Made by a program: the position numbers and the translations under genes. The notes below the pieces were generated by a model. The model was not told where the DNA came from, ran no database searches, and was given only the letters and a program-made list of their open reading frames with translations. Below, one piece after another: positions 1 to 8,955 of a DNA stretch of 64,000 bases. Position 1 is the first letter of the stretch; the number at the start of each line of letters is the position of its first letter. The DNA is from a bacterium (GTDB lineage: Bacteria; Desulfobacterota; Deferrisomatia; Deferrisomatales; Deferrisomataceae). Location: NCBI GenBank assembly GCA_027021615.1, contig JALUTY010000078.1, positions 1 to 64,000 on the forward strand, read 5' to 3'.

Positions 1-1
1 G

Positions 2-916
2 GTGAACGTGCTCACGGGGCCCCACGGGTTCCGGGCGGCCCGGGTGATGACCGCCCTGGTGAACCGGGGGCGTGTGAAGCTCCGGGTGGAGGGGGGGCGG
101 CGCCTGGAGGTGCGGCTCGGGGAGGCTCCGGTGATCGACGGCGTGCCCGTGGGCAAGATGCGGGTGGGGTGCGGCAGCGCCACCCTGGGGCTGTTCGCGC
201 CCATCCTGCGGGAGGCGGCCGACGAGGTGATCGTGCTCGACAGCCACCTCACCGGCGTGCTGACCGAGCACCCGGCCGGGCGCCACCTGGGCCTGAGCCC
301 CTCCGGGGTGCGGATCCGGTTCCGGCGCAGCACCCCGGGCCGGTACTTCGGGGACCACGGGCAGGGCTGGGGCGGAACCTCGGTGACGGACCCCCGGGAC
401 GTGTTCGCCCCGGACGGCCTCAGGGACGTGGCGCCCGGGTCCACGATCCTGGTGACCGAGACCACCGGGCAGAACGCGGTGCTGTTCCGCGTCACGCCCG
501 AGCAGGGGCTCGAGGTGATCCGGCCGACCCCGGCGGCCGAGCGGGCCGTCCGGGCCATCTCCGAGACCTGCGAGCCGAGCCGGGTGTCGGTGATCTACTG
601 CGGGGGCACCGGGGGGAGCGCCCGGGCCGGTGTGACCCGCCACCCGATCCGCCTCACCCGGGCGGTGCACGAGGGCCGGGCCCGGCTCACCGTGGGTGGG
701 GCGCCCACGTTCCTGCTGCCCGGGGGCGGGATCAACTTCATGGTGGACGCCGGCCGGGTGCTCTCGGGCGCCTTCACCTGGGTGCCCACCCCGGCCCTGG
801 TTGTGCCGGTGGAGTACACCATGCGGCTCTCGGACTTCGAGGCCATCGGGGGCCACACCGGGGCCATGGAGCCCCTGGACGCGGTGCTGAGGCGGGCGCC
901 GCAGAGGGATGGCTAG
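2..916 (+). CDS. C-terminal part of a conserved protein of unknown function (5' end outside window)
   Basis: The reading frame is open from the window edge for 304 codons and ends in TAG, so this is probably the C-terminal part of a longer protein. The first visible start-like codon is a GTG at base 2, which cannot be distinguished from an internal valine. The protein has no signal peptide or membrane segment. It is Gly-rich with motifs such as GCGSATLG, YCGGTGGSARAG and LPGGGINFMVDAGR, which look like nucleotide- or cofactor-binding loops. It overlaps the next gene by 8 bp, so the two are translationally coupled. Proteins of this kind beside UPF0280 genes are sometimes annotated as 6-hydroxynicotinate reductase; I recall this only loosely and do not assert it. 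Confidence 0.6.
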   Translation: MNVLTGPHGFRAARVMTALVNRGRVKLRVEGGRRLEVRLGEAPVIDGVPVGKMRVGCGSATLGLFAPILREAADEVIVLDSHLTGVLTEHPAGRHLGLSPSGVRIRFRRSTPGRYFGDHGQGWGGTSVTDPRDVFAPDGLRDVAPGSTILVTETTGQNAVLFRVTPEQGLEVIRPTPAAERAVRAISETCEPSRVSVIYCGGTGGSARAGVTRHPIRLTRAVHEGRARLTVGGAPTFLLPGGGINFMVDAGRVLSGAFTWVPTPALVVPVEYTMRLSDFEAIGGHTGAMEPLDAVLRRAPQRDG

Positions 917-1802
917 GAGCCCCTCGGCCCTGGAGCGCCTGGACGACGGCCGGCTCCGGGTGGAGAAGGGGCCCATGAGCCTGGTGATCGCCGCCCGGTG
1001 GGCGGGCCGGCCCCGGGCCGGGGAGCTGGTGCTCGCCGGGAGGTACGCCCTCCAGATCCTGGACGAGCTGGCGGCCCACCGGGCGCTGCTCGGCGTGGAC
1101 GCCCGGCGGATCCGCAACCCCGTGGCGCTTCCGCCGGTGGTCCGGGCCATGTGGGAGGCTGCCGCCCGGTTCCCGGACCGGTTCGTGACCCCCCTGGTGG
1201 CCGTGGCGGGCACGGTGGCGGACTTCGTGGCCGACTTCCTGGTGCGGCGGGGGGCGACCTGGGCCGTGGTGAGCAACGGCGGCGACGTGGCCCTGCGGCT
1301 GGCCCCGGGGGAGCGGGCCTCCGTGGGGGTGGTCGAGCGGGTCTCGGCCCCGGCGCCCGCGGCCCGGTTCGAGGTGGGGTCGGGCGACGGCGTGGGCGGG
1401 GTGGCCACCAGCGGCCTGGGGGGCCGGAGCCTCACCCTGGGGGTGGCCGACGCGGTGGTGGTGGCCGCCTCCTCGGCGTCCGTGGCGGATGCCTGCGCCA
1501 CCCTGGTGGCCAACCAGGTGAACGTGGACTCACCGGCCGTGTGCAAGGCCCCGGCCGAGGAGGTGGACCCGGCCACGGACCTCAAGGGGCTCGAGGTCAC
1601 CGTGGGGGTGGGCCGGCTGGAGTCCCACGAGGTGGCCGCGGCCCTGGACCGGGGCGAGGCCGAGGCCCGGCAGATGCTGGAGGCCGGCCACATCCGGGGG
1701 GCGATCCTGTCGCTGCGGGGGGAGCGGCGGTTCGTGGGATGGCCGGGGGAGGAGGGGGTGGAGGGGTTCGGGCGTTGGGACGTTGGGAGGTTGGGACGTT
1801 AG
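909..1802 (+). CDS. UPF0280 family protein (ApbE-like)
   Basis: This 297-aa protein resembles the UPF0280 family, which is structurally related to ApbE flavin transferases but has no settled reaction. Family-like features are the ALLG-DARRIRNP region near residue 60, VAGTVADFVADFL near residue 97, VSNGGDVALRL near residue 120 and a Gly/Ser-rich C-terminal half. The ATG lies inside the upstream gene with an 8-bp overlap. The last ten or so residues (FGRWDVGRLGR) are encoded by an intergenic-type 8-bp repeat array, so the natural stop may once have been upstream and the tail is probably not functional. Confidence 0.75.
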   Translation: MARSPSALERLDDGRLRVEKGPMSLVIAARWAGRPRAGELVLAGRYALQILDELAAHRALLGVDARRIRNPVALPPVVRAMWEAAARFPDRFVTPLVAVAGTVADFVADFLVRRGATWAVVSNGGDVALRLAPGERASVGVVERVSAPAPAARFEVGSGDGVGGVATSGLGGRSLTLGVADAVVVAASSASVADACATLVANQVNVDSPAVCKAPAEEVDPATDLKGLEVTVGVGRLESHEVAAALDRGEAEARQMLEAGHIRGAILSLRGERRFVGWPGEEGVEGFGRWDVGRLGR

Positions 1803-1916
1803 GACGTTGGGAGGCTGGGGTCCTGTTTCCTGCTTGAAGCGCTGGAAGATGAAAGGGGTTTCTTGCCTCCCAGCGTCCCAGCTTCCTAACGTCCTAACGT
1901 CCTAACGTCCCAGCGG
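1773..1916. repeat. inverted pair of degenerate 8-bp tandem arrays
   Basis: The first arm (1773-1820) has about six units of CGTTGGGA/CGTTAGGA/GGTTGGGA. The second arm (1866-1916) has the reverse-complement type (CCTAACGT, CCCAGCGT), again about six units. A spacer of about 45 bp containing GCTTGAAGCGCTGGAAGAT separates them. The second arm ends in AGCGGAAGTTTCTG just before the ribosome binding site of the 1941 gene. The two arms could form a long hairpin. The same octamer class recurs before many genes in this window. Confidence 0.8.
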
Positions 1917-1940
1917 AAGTTTCTGAGAAGGGAGGTCGCC

Positions 1941-2519
1941 ATGGAGATCCGGAAGATCGTGACCATCGTGGAGGAGATCCGCCGGGAGGCCGGCCGGGAG
2001 GTGACGCCGCCGGCGCGCCGGGCCGCGGCCCTTGCCGTGATCCGGAACCCGTTCGCAGGGCGCTACGTGGAGGACCTGACCGAGCTCATGGACACCGGGG
2101 CCGAGCTGGGAACCCTGCTCGGGGAGAGGGCCGTGGCCGCCCTGGGCATCGCGCCGGAGCGGGCGGAGAGCTACGGCAAGGGGGCCATCGTGGGGTTCGA
2201 GGGCGAGCTGGAGCACGCCGCCGCCATCCTGCACCCCAAGCTCGGCAAGCCCTTCCGCGAGACCGTGGGCGGGGGCAAGGCCATCATCCCGTCGGCCAAG
2301 AAGATGGGCTTCCCGGGCACCGAGCTGGACGTGCCCCTCCACTACAAAGACGCGGCCTTCGTCCGGAGCCACTTCGACGCCATGCCCGTTCGGGTGTACG
2401 ACGCGCCCCGGCCGGACGAGATCGTGGTGGCCCTGGTGGTGACCGACTCGGGCCGCCCGCTGCCCCGGGTGGGCGGGCTCACCAAGGACGAGGCCAAGAA
2501 GGAAGACGGACTGAGGTGA
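1941..2519 (+). CDS. amino acid synthesis family protein (PF06684-like)
   Basis: This soluble 192-aa protein looks like the small 'amino acid synthesis' family. Recognisable features are the N-terminal MEIRKIVTIVEEIRREAG, the RNPFAGRYVEDLTELMD segment near residues 35-52, YGKGAIVGFEGELEHAAA near residues 73-90, GGGKAIIPSAKKMG near residue 112, and a C-terminal RPDEIVVALVVTDSGRPLPR segment. The family's chemistry is poorly defined. The ATG is preceded by GGGAGG. It stands 4 bp before the aldehyde dehydrogenase gene, so the two are almost certainly co-transcribed and may act on one substrate. Confidence 0.75.
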   Translation: MEIRKIVTIVEEIRREAGREVTPPARRAAALAVIRNPFAGRYVEDLTELMDTGAELGTLLGERAVAALGIAPERAESYGKGAIVGFEGELEHAAAILHPKLGKPFRETVGGGKAIIPSAKKMGFPGTELDVPLHYKDAAFVRSHFDAMPVRVYDAPRPDEIVVALVVTDSGRPLPRVGGLTKDEAKKEDGLR

Positions 2520-2523
2520 CCCG

Positions 2524-4008
2524 ATGACGCTGCTGCCCGAGGTGAAGAAGCACTACGGAAGGCTCAGACTCCTGATCGGGGGGGAGTGGGTGGAGTCCCG
2601 CTCCCCGAAGATCCAGCAGACCACGAACCCCGCCACGGGGGAGGTGATCGCGGAGTTCCCCGAGGCCACCCCGGAGGAGGCCCGGGCGGCCGTGGAGGCC
2701 GCGGCCCGGGCCTTCGAGGGCTGGAAGGACGTGTGCCTGCGGGACCGGGCCCGGCTCCTGTTCGACCTGCGGGCCAAGCTGGAGGAGCGCTTCGGCGAGC
2801 TCACCCGGATCCTGGTCCAGGACCACGGCCGCACCATCGGCGAGGCCGAGGGGTCGGTGCGCCGGGTGATCGAGAACGTGGAGTCCGCGTGCTCGGCCGC
2901 CTACGGGCTGGTCAAGATGAACGAGCACCTGGACCAGCTCGCCACCGGGATCGACCAGTGGCTGGTGTGGGAGCCCCTGGGCCCGTTCCTGATCGTGACC
3001 CCCGGGAACATCCCCATGCACGCGTGGTCGTCGTTCGTGCCTTACGCCCTGGCCGCCGGGTGCACGGTGGTGGTCAGCCCGAGCCGCCAGGACCCCGTGG
3101 CGGCCGACGCCATCACCCGGGCGGCCGCCGAGGTGGGGTTCCCCCCCGGGGTGATCAACCTCATCCACGGCGGCCGGCACATCAACACCCACATCCTGGA
3201 GCAGCCCGAGATCCAGGGGGTGGGGTTCATCGGGTCCACCGCGGCCGGGTGGGACCTGTTCCGGCTGTGCGGGCGGCTCGGCAAGCGCTCGTCCCTGAAC
3301 GGGAACGGCAAGAACCACGTGGTCGTGATGCCCGACGCCGACTACGACCAGGTGGCCCAGTGGCTCCTGCGCTCGTGCTTCGGCATGGGGGGGCAGCGGT
3401 GCCTCGGCTCGGACAACGTGGTGGTGATCGGGGACCGGTACGACGAGCTCAAGGAGAAGTTCGTGGCGGCGGCCTCGTCGCTGAGGCTGGGGTACGGTCT
3501 CGACACTTCCACGGACCTCGGTCCCATGTGCACCCGCCAGGGCAGGGAGAAGGTGCTCCAATGGATCGAGAGGGCCCTGGGCGAGGGGGCCGCCATGGTG
3601 CTCGACGGCCGGAGCCCCTCGGTGCCCGGGTACGAGGGGGGCTACTTCCTGGGGCCCACGATCCTGGAGAACGGCCACCCCGACATGGCCACGGCAAGGG
3701 AGGAGGCCTTCGGCCCGGTGGCCGTGCTGATGCGGGCCCGGGACCTGGACGAGGCCCTGGAGTGGATCAACACCAGGACCAACTACGGCCACTCGGCGTG
3801 CCTGTTCACCGAGAGCGGCCGCACCGCCCGGCGCTTCACCCGGGAGGCCCAGGTGGGCAACATCGGGATCAACGTGGCCATCCCCCAGCCCTACGCTTTC
3901 TTTCCCCTCGGCTCCAAGAAGGAGTCGTTCCTGGGAATGGCCAAGTCCCGCATGGCCTCCATGCGGCTGTTCCTGGACGAGAAGACCGTCACCGCCCGGT
4001 GGACGTGA
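2524..4008 (+). CDS. aldehyde dehydrogenase, methylmalonate/malonate-semialdehyde dehydrogenase-like
   Basis: This 494-aa NAD(P)-dependent aldehyde dehydrogenase most resembles the CoA-acylating (methyl)malonate-semialdehyde group. The catalytic Cys is about residue 293 in GGQRCLGSDNVVVIGD. FIGSTAAGWDLF near residue 238 fits the nucleotide loop. The region where other ALDHs carry the general-base Glu reads SLNGNGKNHVVVMPDAD, as expected for the CoA-acylating branch. PYAFFPLGSKKESFLG near the C-terminus is also typical of that branch. The length is normal. The substrate cannot be told from sequence; pairing with the PF06684-like gene suggests a catabolic semialdehyde. Confidence 0.85.
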   Translation: MTLLPEVKKHYGRLRLLIGGEWVESRSPKIQQTTNPATGEVIAEFPEATPEEARAAVEAAARAFEGWKDVCLRDRARLLFDLRAKLEERFGELTRILVQDHGRTIGEAEGSVRRVIENVESACSAAYGLVKMNEHLDQLATGIDQWLVWEPLGPFLIVTPGNIPMHAWSSFVPYALAAGCTVVVSPSRQDPVAADAITRAAAEVGFPPGVINLIHGGRHINTHILEQPEIQGVGFIGSTAAGWDLFRLCGRLGKRSSLNGNGKNHVVVMPDADYDQVAQWLLRSCFGMGGQRCLGSDNVVVIGDRYDELKEKFVAAASSLRLGYGLDTSTDLGPMCTRQGREKVLQWIERALGEGAAMVLDGRSPSVPGYEGGYFLGPTILENGHPDMATAREEAFGPVAVLMRARDLDEALEWINTRTNYGHSACLFTESGRTARRFTREAQVGNIGINVAIPQPYAFFPLGSKKESFLGMAKSRMASMRLFLDEKTVTARWT

Positions 4009-4009
4009 G

Positions 4010-4029
4010 AACTCCCGCGCGCGGGTGTT
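4010..4029. terminator. possible bidirectional hairpin between convergent genes
   Basis: AACTCCCGCG followed directly by CGCGGGTGTT forms a 10-bp near-perfect palindrome with one mismatch between the convergent aldehyde dehydrogenase and ssb genes. There is no T-tract on either side, so a terminator role rests on position only. Confidence 0.3.
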
Positions 4030-4041
4030 CCAGACGGGCCA

Positions 4042-4497
4042 TCAGAACGGCACGTCGTCGTTGGGGTCGAAGCCGGGGTCGTCCGGGCCGGGGAAGCCCT
4101 CGGGGCCGGAGAAGGCGTCGGCCGGGGCCGGGCTCCGGCGGGCGGCGGGGGCCCCGTCCTGCTGCCGGGTGCGGGAGAGGAACTGGACGTCCTGGGCCAC
4201 GATCTCGGTCTGGTACCGGGTGTTGCCCTCCCGGTCCTCCCACTTGCGGGTCTGGAGCCGGCCCTCGATGTACACCTGGGTGCCCTTCTGCAGGTACTGG
4301 TTGCACAGCTCGGCCAGCCGGCTCCAGGCCACGATGTTGTGCCACTCGGTCTTGTCCTGCCACTCGCCCTGGATCTTGGCCCGCTCGGTGGTAGCCAGGG
4401 AGAAGTTGCACACCGCCGTGCCGTTCTGGGTGTACCGCAGTTCCGGGTCCTTGCCCACGTTCCCGATCAGGATCACCTTGTTCACGCCCCGAGCCAT
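4042..4497 (-). CDS. ssb: single-stranded DNA-binding protein
   Basis: This 151-aa protein starts [19 protein letters not shown], the usual N-terminal OB-fold signature. It continues through [18 protein letters not shown] and [17 protein letters not shown], and ends in the acidic tail DDDVPF that recruits replication and repair partners. The OB fold spans about residues 1-110, followed by a flexible Pro/Gly-rich linker. It coats ssDNA as a tetramer. A clear GGAGG stands before the ATG. Its length is normal for bacterial SSB. Confidence 0.97.
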   Translation of the reverse strand: MARGVNKVILIGNVGKDPELRYTQNGTAVCNFSLATTERAKIQGEWQDKTEWHNIVAWSRLAELCNQYLQKGTQVYIEGRLQTRKWEDREGNTRYQTEIVAQDVQFLSRTRQQDGAPAARRSPAPADAFSGPEGFPGPDDPGFDPNDDVPF

Positions 4498-4558
4498 CGC
4501 ATCTCCTCCGTCTCGTTCTCACGCAAAGGACTGGGCCGGCATTCTACTGGGAGGGGGG

Positions 4559-5395
4559 TTACCAGGTCCAGGTGGCCGTCAGGCCGGCGCCGCCCGGCCC
4601 CAGCACGAGGTCCCAGCGGGGGAGGACGCCCGTCTCCCAGCGGGAGAAGAACCGCTCGTCCTCCCGGCGGTTCCATTTGTGGGCCGCGTTCATGGAGCTG
4701 GAGATCGTGCCCCCGTACCAGCCGAGCTCCAGGGCTCCCAGGATCCCCGCCAGCGCCCACTGGTCGGTCCGGGTCGCCTGCCACGTGCCCCACAGGAACG
4801 CGCCGTTGAGCACCAGGGCGATCCCGGCGTCCCGGGGGCGGCCGGTGTAGAGATGGCCCGCCCCCGGCAGCAGGGCCGACAGGAGCCCTGCCGTGGCCGG
4901 GCTCTTTCGGGGTAGGGCCTGGTACTCGTCGACCACCTGCTTCAGGGGGGCCTCCCCGGGCCTACCGGCCCGCAGCAGGGCCAGGGTGGCCAGGACCCGG
5001 TCCGGATCGCCCGGCTCCCCTTCCGAGGCCACCCGCGCGGCCTGCCCGTACCGGCCGGCCCGGTACAGGGCCCCGGCCCACAGGCGCCGGGCGCGGCGGG
5101 TGGGCCGCATCTGGTGGAGCCGCTGGAACGCCTGGGCCGCCTCGTCCCAGCGCCCCGCCAGGGCGTAGGCCCGGCCCAGCCCCTCCCAGGCGGCCGGGGC
5201 CTGCTCGCCCCGGGGAAAGTGGTGGAGGAACCGCAGGTACTCGGTGGCGGCCCGGAAGGTGTCGCCCGCCCGCAGGAGCTCCTCGGCGAACGACAGGATG
5301 CCCGAGGGAGTGCCCGGCAGCGGGGGGGAGGGGATCGCCGGGGTTGCGGCGAGGAGAAGCCCCAGAAGAAAGGTGGCGGCGGCCCTACGGCGCAA
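4559..5395 (-). CDS. secreted/membrane-associated TPR-type protein of unknown function
   Basis: This 278-aa protein begins at a TTG codon preceded by GGAGGGG. It has an N-terminal signal peptide (residues 1-22, hydrophobic ATFLLGLLLAATPAIPSP). Helical repeats of TPR type cover about residues 30-150 (for example EYLRFLHHFPRGEQAPAAW, then WDEAAQAFQRLHQM). The C-terminal part (about 175-240) has hydrophobic segments around LLSALLPGAGHLYTGR, a motif seen in small inner-membrane proteins. It overlaps the upstream YidD-like gene by 11 bp, so the two are coupled and probably share an envelope-related role. No precise function is assigned. Confidence 0.75.
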   Translation of the reverse strand: MRRRAAATFLLGLLLAATPAIPSPPLPGTPSGILSFAEELLRAGDTFRAATEYLRFLHHFPRGEQAPAAWEGLGRAYALAGRWDEAAQAFQRLHQMRPTRRARRLWAGALYRAGRYGQAARVASEGEPGDPDRVLATLALLRAGRPGEAPLKQVVDEYQALPRKSPATAGLLSALLPGAGHLYTGRPRDAGIALVLNGAFLWGTWQATRTDQWALAGILGALELGWYGGTISSSMNAAHKWNRREDERFFSRWETGVLPRWDLVLGPGGAGLTATWTW

Positions 5396-5801
5396 GGCTT
5401 CCCCTCCAGAAGGCCAGGTCCTGGTCCACCGGGTCGTAGACCCTCCACTTTCCCCCCACCCAGATCCGGGGGGCGAATCCGGCCTCGTCCGCCTCGGCCA
5501 CGAGCCGGCCGAAGGTGAGCAGCAGCCCCATCCACGGCCCTTGACTGCGGACGGCCTCGGCCGCGTAGGCCGAGCAGGTGGGGTAGCTGGTACACCGGTC
5601 GCCGTCCACGCGGCTCACCGTGGAGCGGTAGAGGTGCAGCGCCCATCCCAGGGTCACGGCCGCGGGGTTGGTGGGGAGCGAGCGGTGCCGTGGGGGCTGC
5701 CGCATCCACCCCCGGGGGGCCCACGGACCGGCCGCCGCAGGGGCCGCGCCGAGGGCAGCGGCCAGCGCGAAGGCGGCCCCAAGCCTCAGGCCGGGTCCCA
5801 T
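5385..5801 (-). CDS. YidD-like membrane protein insertion efficiency factor with signal peptide
   Basis: This 138-aa protein contains the YidD/haemolytic-domain core: CTSYPTCSAYAAEAV followed by QGPWMGLLLTFGRLV at about residues 70-102. Canonical YidD is about 70-85 aa and cytoplasmic-face associated. This version instead has an N-terminal hydrophobic leader (ALAAALGAAPAAAG) and a C-terminal extension ending IWVGGKWRVYDPVDQDLAF, so it may act at the envelope differently from classical YidD. The ATG has GAGGGAG upstream. It lies 19 bp after cysE in transcription order and overlaps the TPR gene. Confidence 0.75.
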   Translation of the reverse strand: MGPGLRLGAAFALAAALGAAPAAAGPWAPRGWMRQPPRHRSLPTNPAAVTLGWALHLYRSTVSRVDGDRCTSYPTCSAYAAEAVRSQGPWMGLLLTFGRLVAEADEAGFAPRIWVGGKWRVYDPVDQDLAFWRGSLAP

Positions 5802-5820
5802 GGATCCGCTCCCTCGCGCC

Positions 5821-6819
5821 TCAGCCGGCCCCGCCGTTGGGCGGTGCAGGGCGGTACACCAGCTCCGGCGCCTTCATGGTGACCTTGGTGCCCGGGGGCA
5901 CGCTCTCGGTGAGCCACACGTTGCCGCCGATCACGCACCCCCGGCCGATCACGGTGTCGCCGCCCAGGATCGTGGCCCCGGAGTAGATGATCACGTCGTC
6001 CTCGATGGTGGGGTGCCGCTTCCGGCCCCGGACCAGGTCCCCGCGCTCGTCCCGGGGGAACGACAGAGCCCCGAGGGTGACCCCCTGATAGAGGGTGACC
6101 CGGTCGCCGATCTCGGTGGTCTCTCCGATCACCACGCCGGTGCCGTGGTCGATGAAGAACTCCCGGCCGATCCGGGCCCCGGGGTGGATGTCGATGCCCG
6201 TCTCGCCGTGGGCCAGCTCGGTCATCATGCGAGGCAGCAGGGGCACCCCCAGGTCCCACAGCTCGTGGGCCAGTCGGTATACCGCGATGGCATAGAGGCC
6301 GGGGTAGCAGAACACGATCTCGTCGTAGCTTTTGGCAGCGGGGTCGCCCCGGTAGGCTGCCACCACGTCCCCCGACACGAGATCCCGGACCTTCGGCAGG
6401 CGGTAGAGGAAATCGATCGCCTGCTTCTGCCCGGTGTCCAGGCAGTGGGTGCACAGGCTCTCGGTGCGCCGGCACTCGTGGCGGATCGAGCGGGCGATCT
6501 GGAGGCTCAGCCGGTCGAACAGCTCGGCCGCCCCCTCGCCCACCCGGTAGGGCAGGCTGTTCCAGTCGAGCTCCTGGTGCCCGAAGAACCCCGGGAACAC
6601 CAACCGGATGGCCAGCCGAACCAGGGCGGTTACCTCCTCCTTTGAGGGGATCAGGGCCGTGTCCACGTGGGCGATGTGGGGCACGGTGCGGCAGCTCTCC
6701 ACCAGCCGCTCCACGGCTTCGGGAAGCTGGCGCCGGTGCTCCTTCTGGTGCTCCTGCTCCGTGTGGCAGGCTTCCTCTTCCGCGTCGGGGTGGGCGCAGG
6801 TGAGGGTGTCGCTGTCCAT
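5821..6819 (-). CDS. cysE: serine O-acetyltransferase
   Basis: This 332-aa protein transfers acetyl from acetyl-CoA to L-serine for cysteine biosynthesis. The left-handed beta-helix of hexapeptide repeats is evident around residues 200-310, with the signature [38 protein letters not shown] and the later [18 protein letters not shown]. The roughly 190-residue N-terminal helical region is longer than in E. coli CysE and matches the long EpsC/SAT subgroup. AGGAG precedes the ATG. It is 13 bp downstream of the UbiD-type gene, so it is in the same transcript, although there is no obvious pathway link. Confidence 0.92.
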   Translation of the reverse strand: MDSDTLTCAHPDAEEEACHTEQEHQKEHRRQLPEAVERLVESCRTVPHIAHVDTALIPSKEEVTALVRLAIRLVFPGFFGHQELDWNSLPYRVGEGAAELFDRLSLQIARSIRHECRRTESLCTHCLDTGQKQAIDFLYRLPKVRDLVSGDVVAAYRGDPAAKSYDEIVFCYPGLYAIAVYRLAHELWDLGVPLLPRMMTELAHGETGIDIHPGARIGREFFIDHGTGVVIGETTEIGDRVTLYQGVTLGALSFPRDERGDLVRGRKRHPTIEDDVIIYSGATILGGDTVIGRGCVIGGNVWLTESVPPGTKVTMKAPELVYRPAPPNGGAG

Positions 6820-6832
6820 GGTTGTCTCCTTC

Positions 6833-8671
6833 TTACACCAGGCCGCGGACCCGAAGGATCTCCTCGGCCCGGGCCACGAGTTCGGGGGGGTGCTTCACCT
6901 CGGCGGGCCACTGCCGGTCGTACCCCTCCTGGGGCTCCTTGGAGGTGGCGTCCACCGCTACCTTAGCGTCCCGCACCACGAGGTCCCGCACGGGGTCGAT
7001 GCTCGCCAGGGCCCGCCACGCCAGCCGAGCGAGGGGCTCGGTGGGGCTGCCCTCCACCGCCACCGCCACGTCCACGCCGGGATGCTCGATCGCGGCGGAG
7101 GCCAGCTCCTTGCCCTCACCCGGCCGGCCCTTGTCCAGGACCAACAGGGCAAGGGTAACTCGGGTGTCGGAAAACGGAATGCGGCAAGACACCAGCCCGG
7201 GAAACCGATGCTGCAGCCGTTCCAGGATCTCGGTCTCCCCCGGGGCGGGCGCCGTGGACGGAGGCGGCTCGCCGTGACCCGGTTCGCCGGGAAGGGACCG
7301 GGTGGCGTCCACTCCCAGCTTCCCTCCCCAGAGGGGGCGGATCCCGGAGTGGTCCAGGGCGTCCAGCACTCCCTCGGTGACCACCAGGCCCTCGGGCAGC
7401 CGCAGCCGGTCCAGCACGGCCCGGGTCGCGGCCCGCGGGTCGGTCACGTCCACGTCGGTGTCGAGGGCCACCAACACCTTCGTGAAGCTCATCTGGCCGG
7501 TGCCCCACAGACCCTGGAACAGCCGGCGGGCTTGCATGGGGAAGTGCTTCTCGATCCGGAACAGGGCGAGGTTGTGGAACACCCCCTCGACCGGGAGGTG
7601 CATGTCGAGCACCTCGGGCCACTGGGTGGAGAGCAGGGGGGCGAACACCCTCTCGGTGGCCCAGCCCATCCAGGCGTCCTCCATGGGGGGCACCCCCACC
7701 ACGGTGGCGAAGTAGACGGGATCCCGGCGGTGAGTCACGGCGGTCACGTGGAACACGGGGTAGGGCTCGGCCGGGGAGTAGTACCCCGTGTGGTCCCCGA
7801 AGGGGCCTTCGATCCGGGTCTCGGCAGGATCCACGTAGCCCTCCAGCACGATCTCGGCCGTGGCCGGCACCTCCAGGTCTACGGTGAGACACGGCACCAT
7901 CTCCACCGGCCGCTTCCGGATGAAGCCGGCCAGGAGGATCTCGTCCACCCCGGGCGGCAGGGGGGCCGTGGCGCAGTAGGTCACCACCGGATCGGTGCCG
8001 ATGGCCACGGCCACCGGCATGGGCCGGCCCTGCTCGCGGTGGGCGTGGTAGAGCCGGCTCGCGTCCTTGTGGATGTGCCAGTGCATGCCGGTGGTGTTGC
8101 GGTCGAACACCTGGAGGCGGTACATGCCCACGTTCTGCCGACCGGTCTTGGGGTCTCGGGTGAACACGCACGGAAACGTCACGAACGGCCCCCCGTCGTC
8201 GGGCCAGCAGGTCAGAACGGGCAGGCGGGTGAGGTCCACAGACTGTCCCCGATGGACCACCTCCTGGCACGGGGCGGAGCCCTTCCGGATCCGCTTGGGC
8301 CGTAGGCCCCTCAGCTCCGGCAGCCGCGCCGCGAGTCGCAGCGCCTCGCCCAGGCTGCGGGGGGGCGCGACCGACAGCCACCTTCGGATCCGGTCGGCCA
8401 CCTCATCCACGTCGTCCACGCCCAGGGCCAGGGCCATCCTTCGGCGACTTCCGAACGCGTTGACCAGGACCGGCATGTCGTACCCCTGCGGCCGCTCGAA
8501 CCACAGGGCCTTGCCGCCGCCCGGCGTCTTCATCATCCGGTCGGCCACCGCCGGGATCTCCAGGTGGGGGGAGAGGGGGTCGGGGATCCTCACGAGCTCG
8601 TCGGCCGCCTCCAGGGCGGCCGCGAACCCGCGCAGGTCGGAGAACGCGCTCATCGGAGTGTGAAGCTCCAT
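6833..8671 (-). CDS. UbiD-family decarboxylase, probably menaquinone-pathway (MqnL-like)
   Basis: This 612-aa UbiD-type decarboxylase uses prenylated FMN to decarboxylate aromatic or unsaturated acids. Motifs include [18 protein letters not shown] near residue 178, the acidic active-site segment [14 protein letters not shown] near residues 288-301 and [14 protein letters not shown] near residue 330. The long form (over 600 aa) fits the menaquinone-biosynthesis branch better than UbiD itself. mqnA lies divergently 0.8 kb away, which supports a futalosine-pathway role. Because the organism degrades aromatics, an aryl-carboxylate substrate is also possible. The start at 8671 is chosen over an internal Met six codons in because GGGGG lies just upstream. 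Confidence 0.85.
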   Translation of the reverse strand: MELHTPMSAFSDLRGFAAALEAADELVRIPDPLSPHLEIPAVADRMMKTPGGGKALWFERPQGYDMPVLVNAFGSRRRMALALGVDDVDEVADRIRRWLSVAPPRSLGEALRLAARLPELRGLRPKRIRKGSAPCQEVVHRGQSVDLTRLPVLTCWPDDGGPFVTFPCVFTRDPKTGRQNVGMYRLQVFDRNTTGMHWHIHKDASRLYHAHREQGRPMPVAVAIGTDPVVTYCATAPLPPGVDEILLAGFIRKRPVEMVPCLTVDLEVPATAEIVLEGYVDPAETRIEGPFGDHTGYYSPAEPYPVFHVTAVTHRRDPVYFATVVGVPPMEDAWMGWATERVFAPLLSTQWPEVLDMHLPVEGVFHNLALFRIEKHFPMQARRLFQGLWGTGQMSFTKVLVALDTDVDVTDPRAATRAVLDRLRLPEGLVVTEGVLDALDHSGIRPLWGGKLGVDATRSLPGEPGHGEPPPSTAPAPGETEILERLQHRFPGLVSCRIPFSDTRVTLALLVLDKGRPGEGKELASAAIEHPGVDVAVAVEGSPTEPLARLAWRALASIDPVRDLVVRDAKVAVDATSKEPQEGYDRQWPAEVKHPPELVARAEEILRVRGLV

Positions 8672-8689
8672 CAGACCCCCGAGGGGCCG

Positions 8690-8872
8690 TCTAGAGACCA
8701 GAAACTAGAGACTAGAAACTGGATGTTAGAGCCGCGCCCGGCGCTCCAGCAGGCCCCATGCCCCCCGAGACCGTAAGGTGGCCCAAAGAGGCGTGGACAT
8801 GCTTGGAACGCTGGGAGATCATGGATGTTTTTTAGGCTTCCTAGCCTCCCAGCCTCCTAGCGTCCTAGCCGA
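8690..8872. repeat. heptamer array, repeat tail and octamer array in a divergent intergenic region
   Basis: From 8690 to 8724 there are four 7-bp units of AGAGACC/AGAAACT type. From 8735 to 8785 is a fragment of the mosaic hairpin repeats (GCGCTCCAGCAGGCCCCATG then CCGAGACCGTAAGGTGG), close to 46510-46560. From 8800 to 8840 is GCTTGGAACGCTGGGAGATC. From 8843 to 8872 are 8-bp units of CTAGCCTC/CTAGCGTC type. The region separates the divergent ubiD-like and Nudix genes. No clear sigma-70 promoter was picked out. Confidence 0.75.
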
Positions 8873-8955
8873 AGTTGCTGGCAGGGCCTTTGCTTGACGG
8901 TTTTCGGGGCGCGTGGGTAGGCTTGCGCTCCCAGCACCCCGAGGACGGACAGCCG

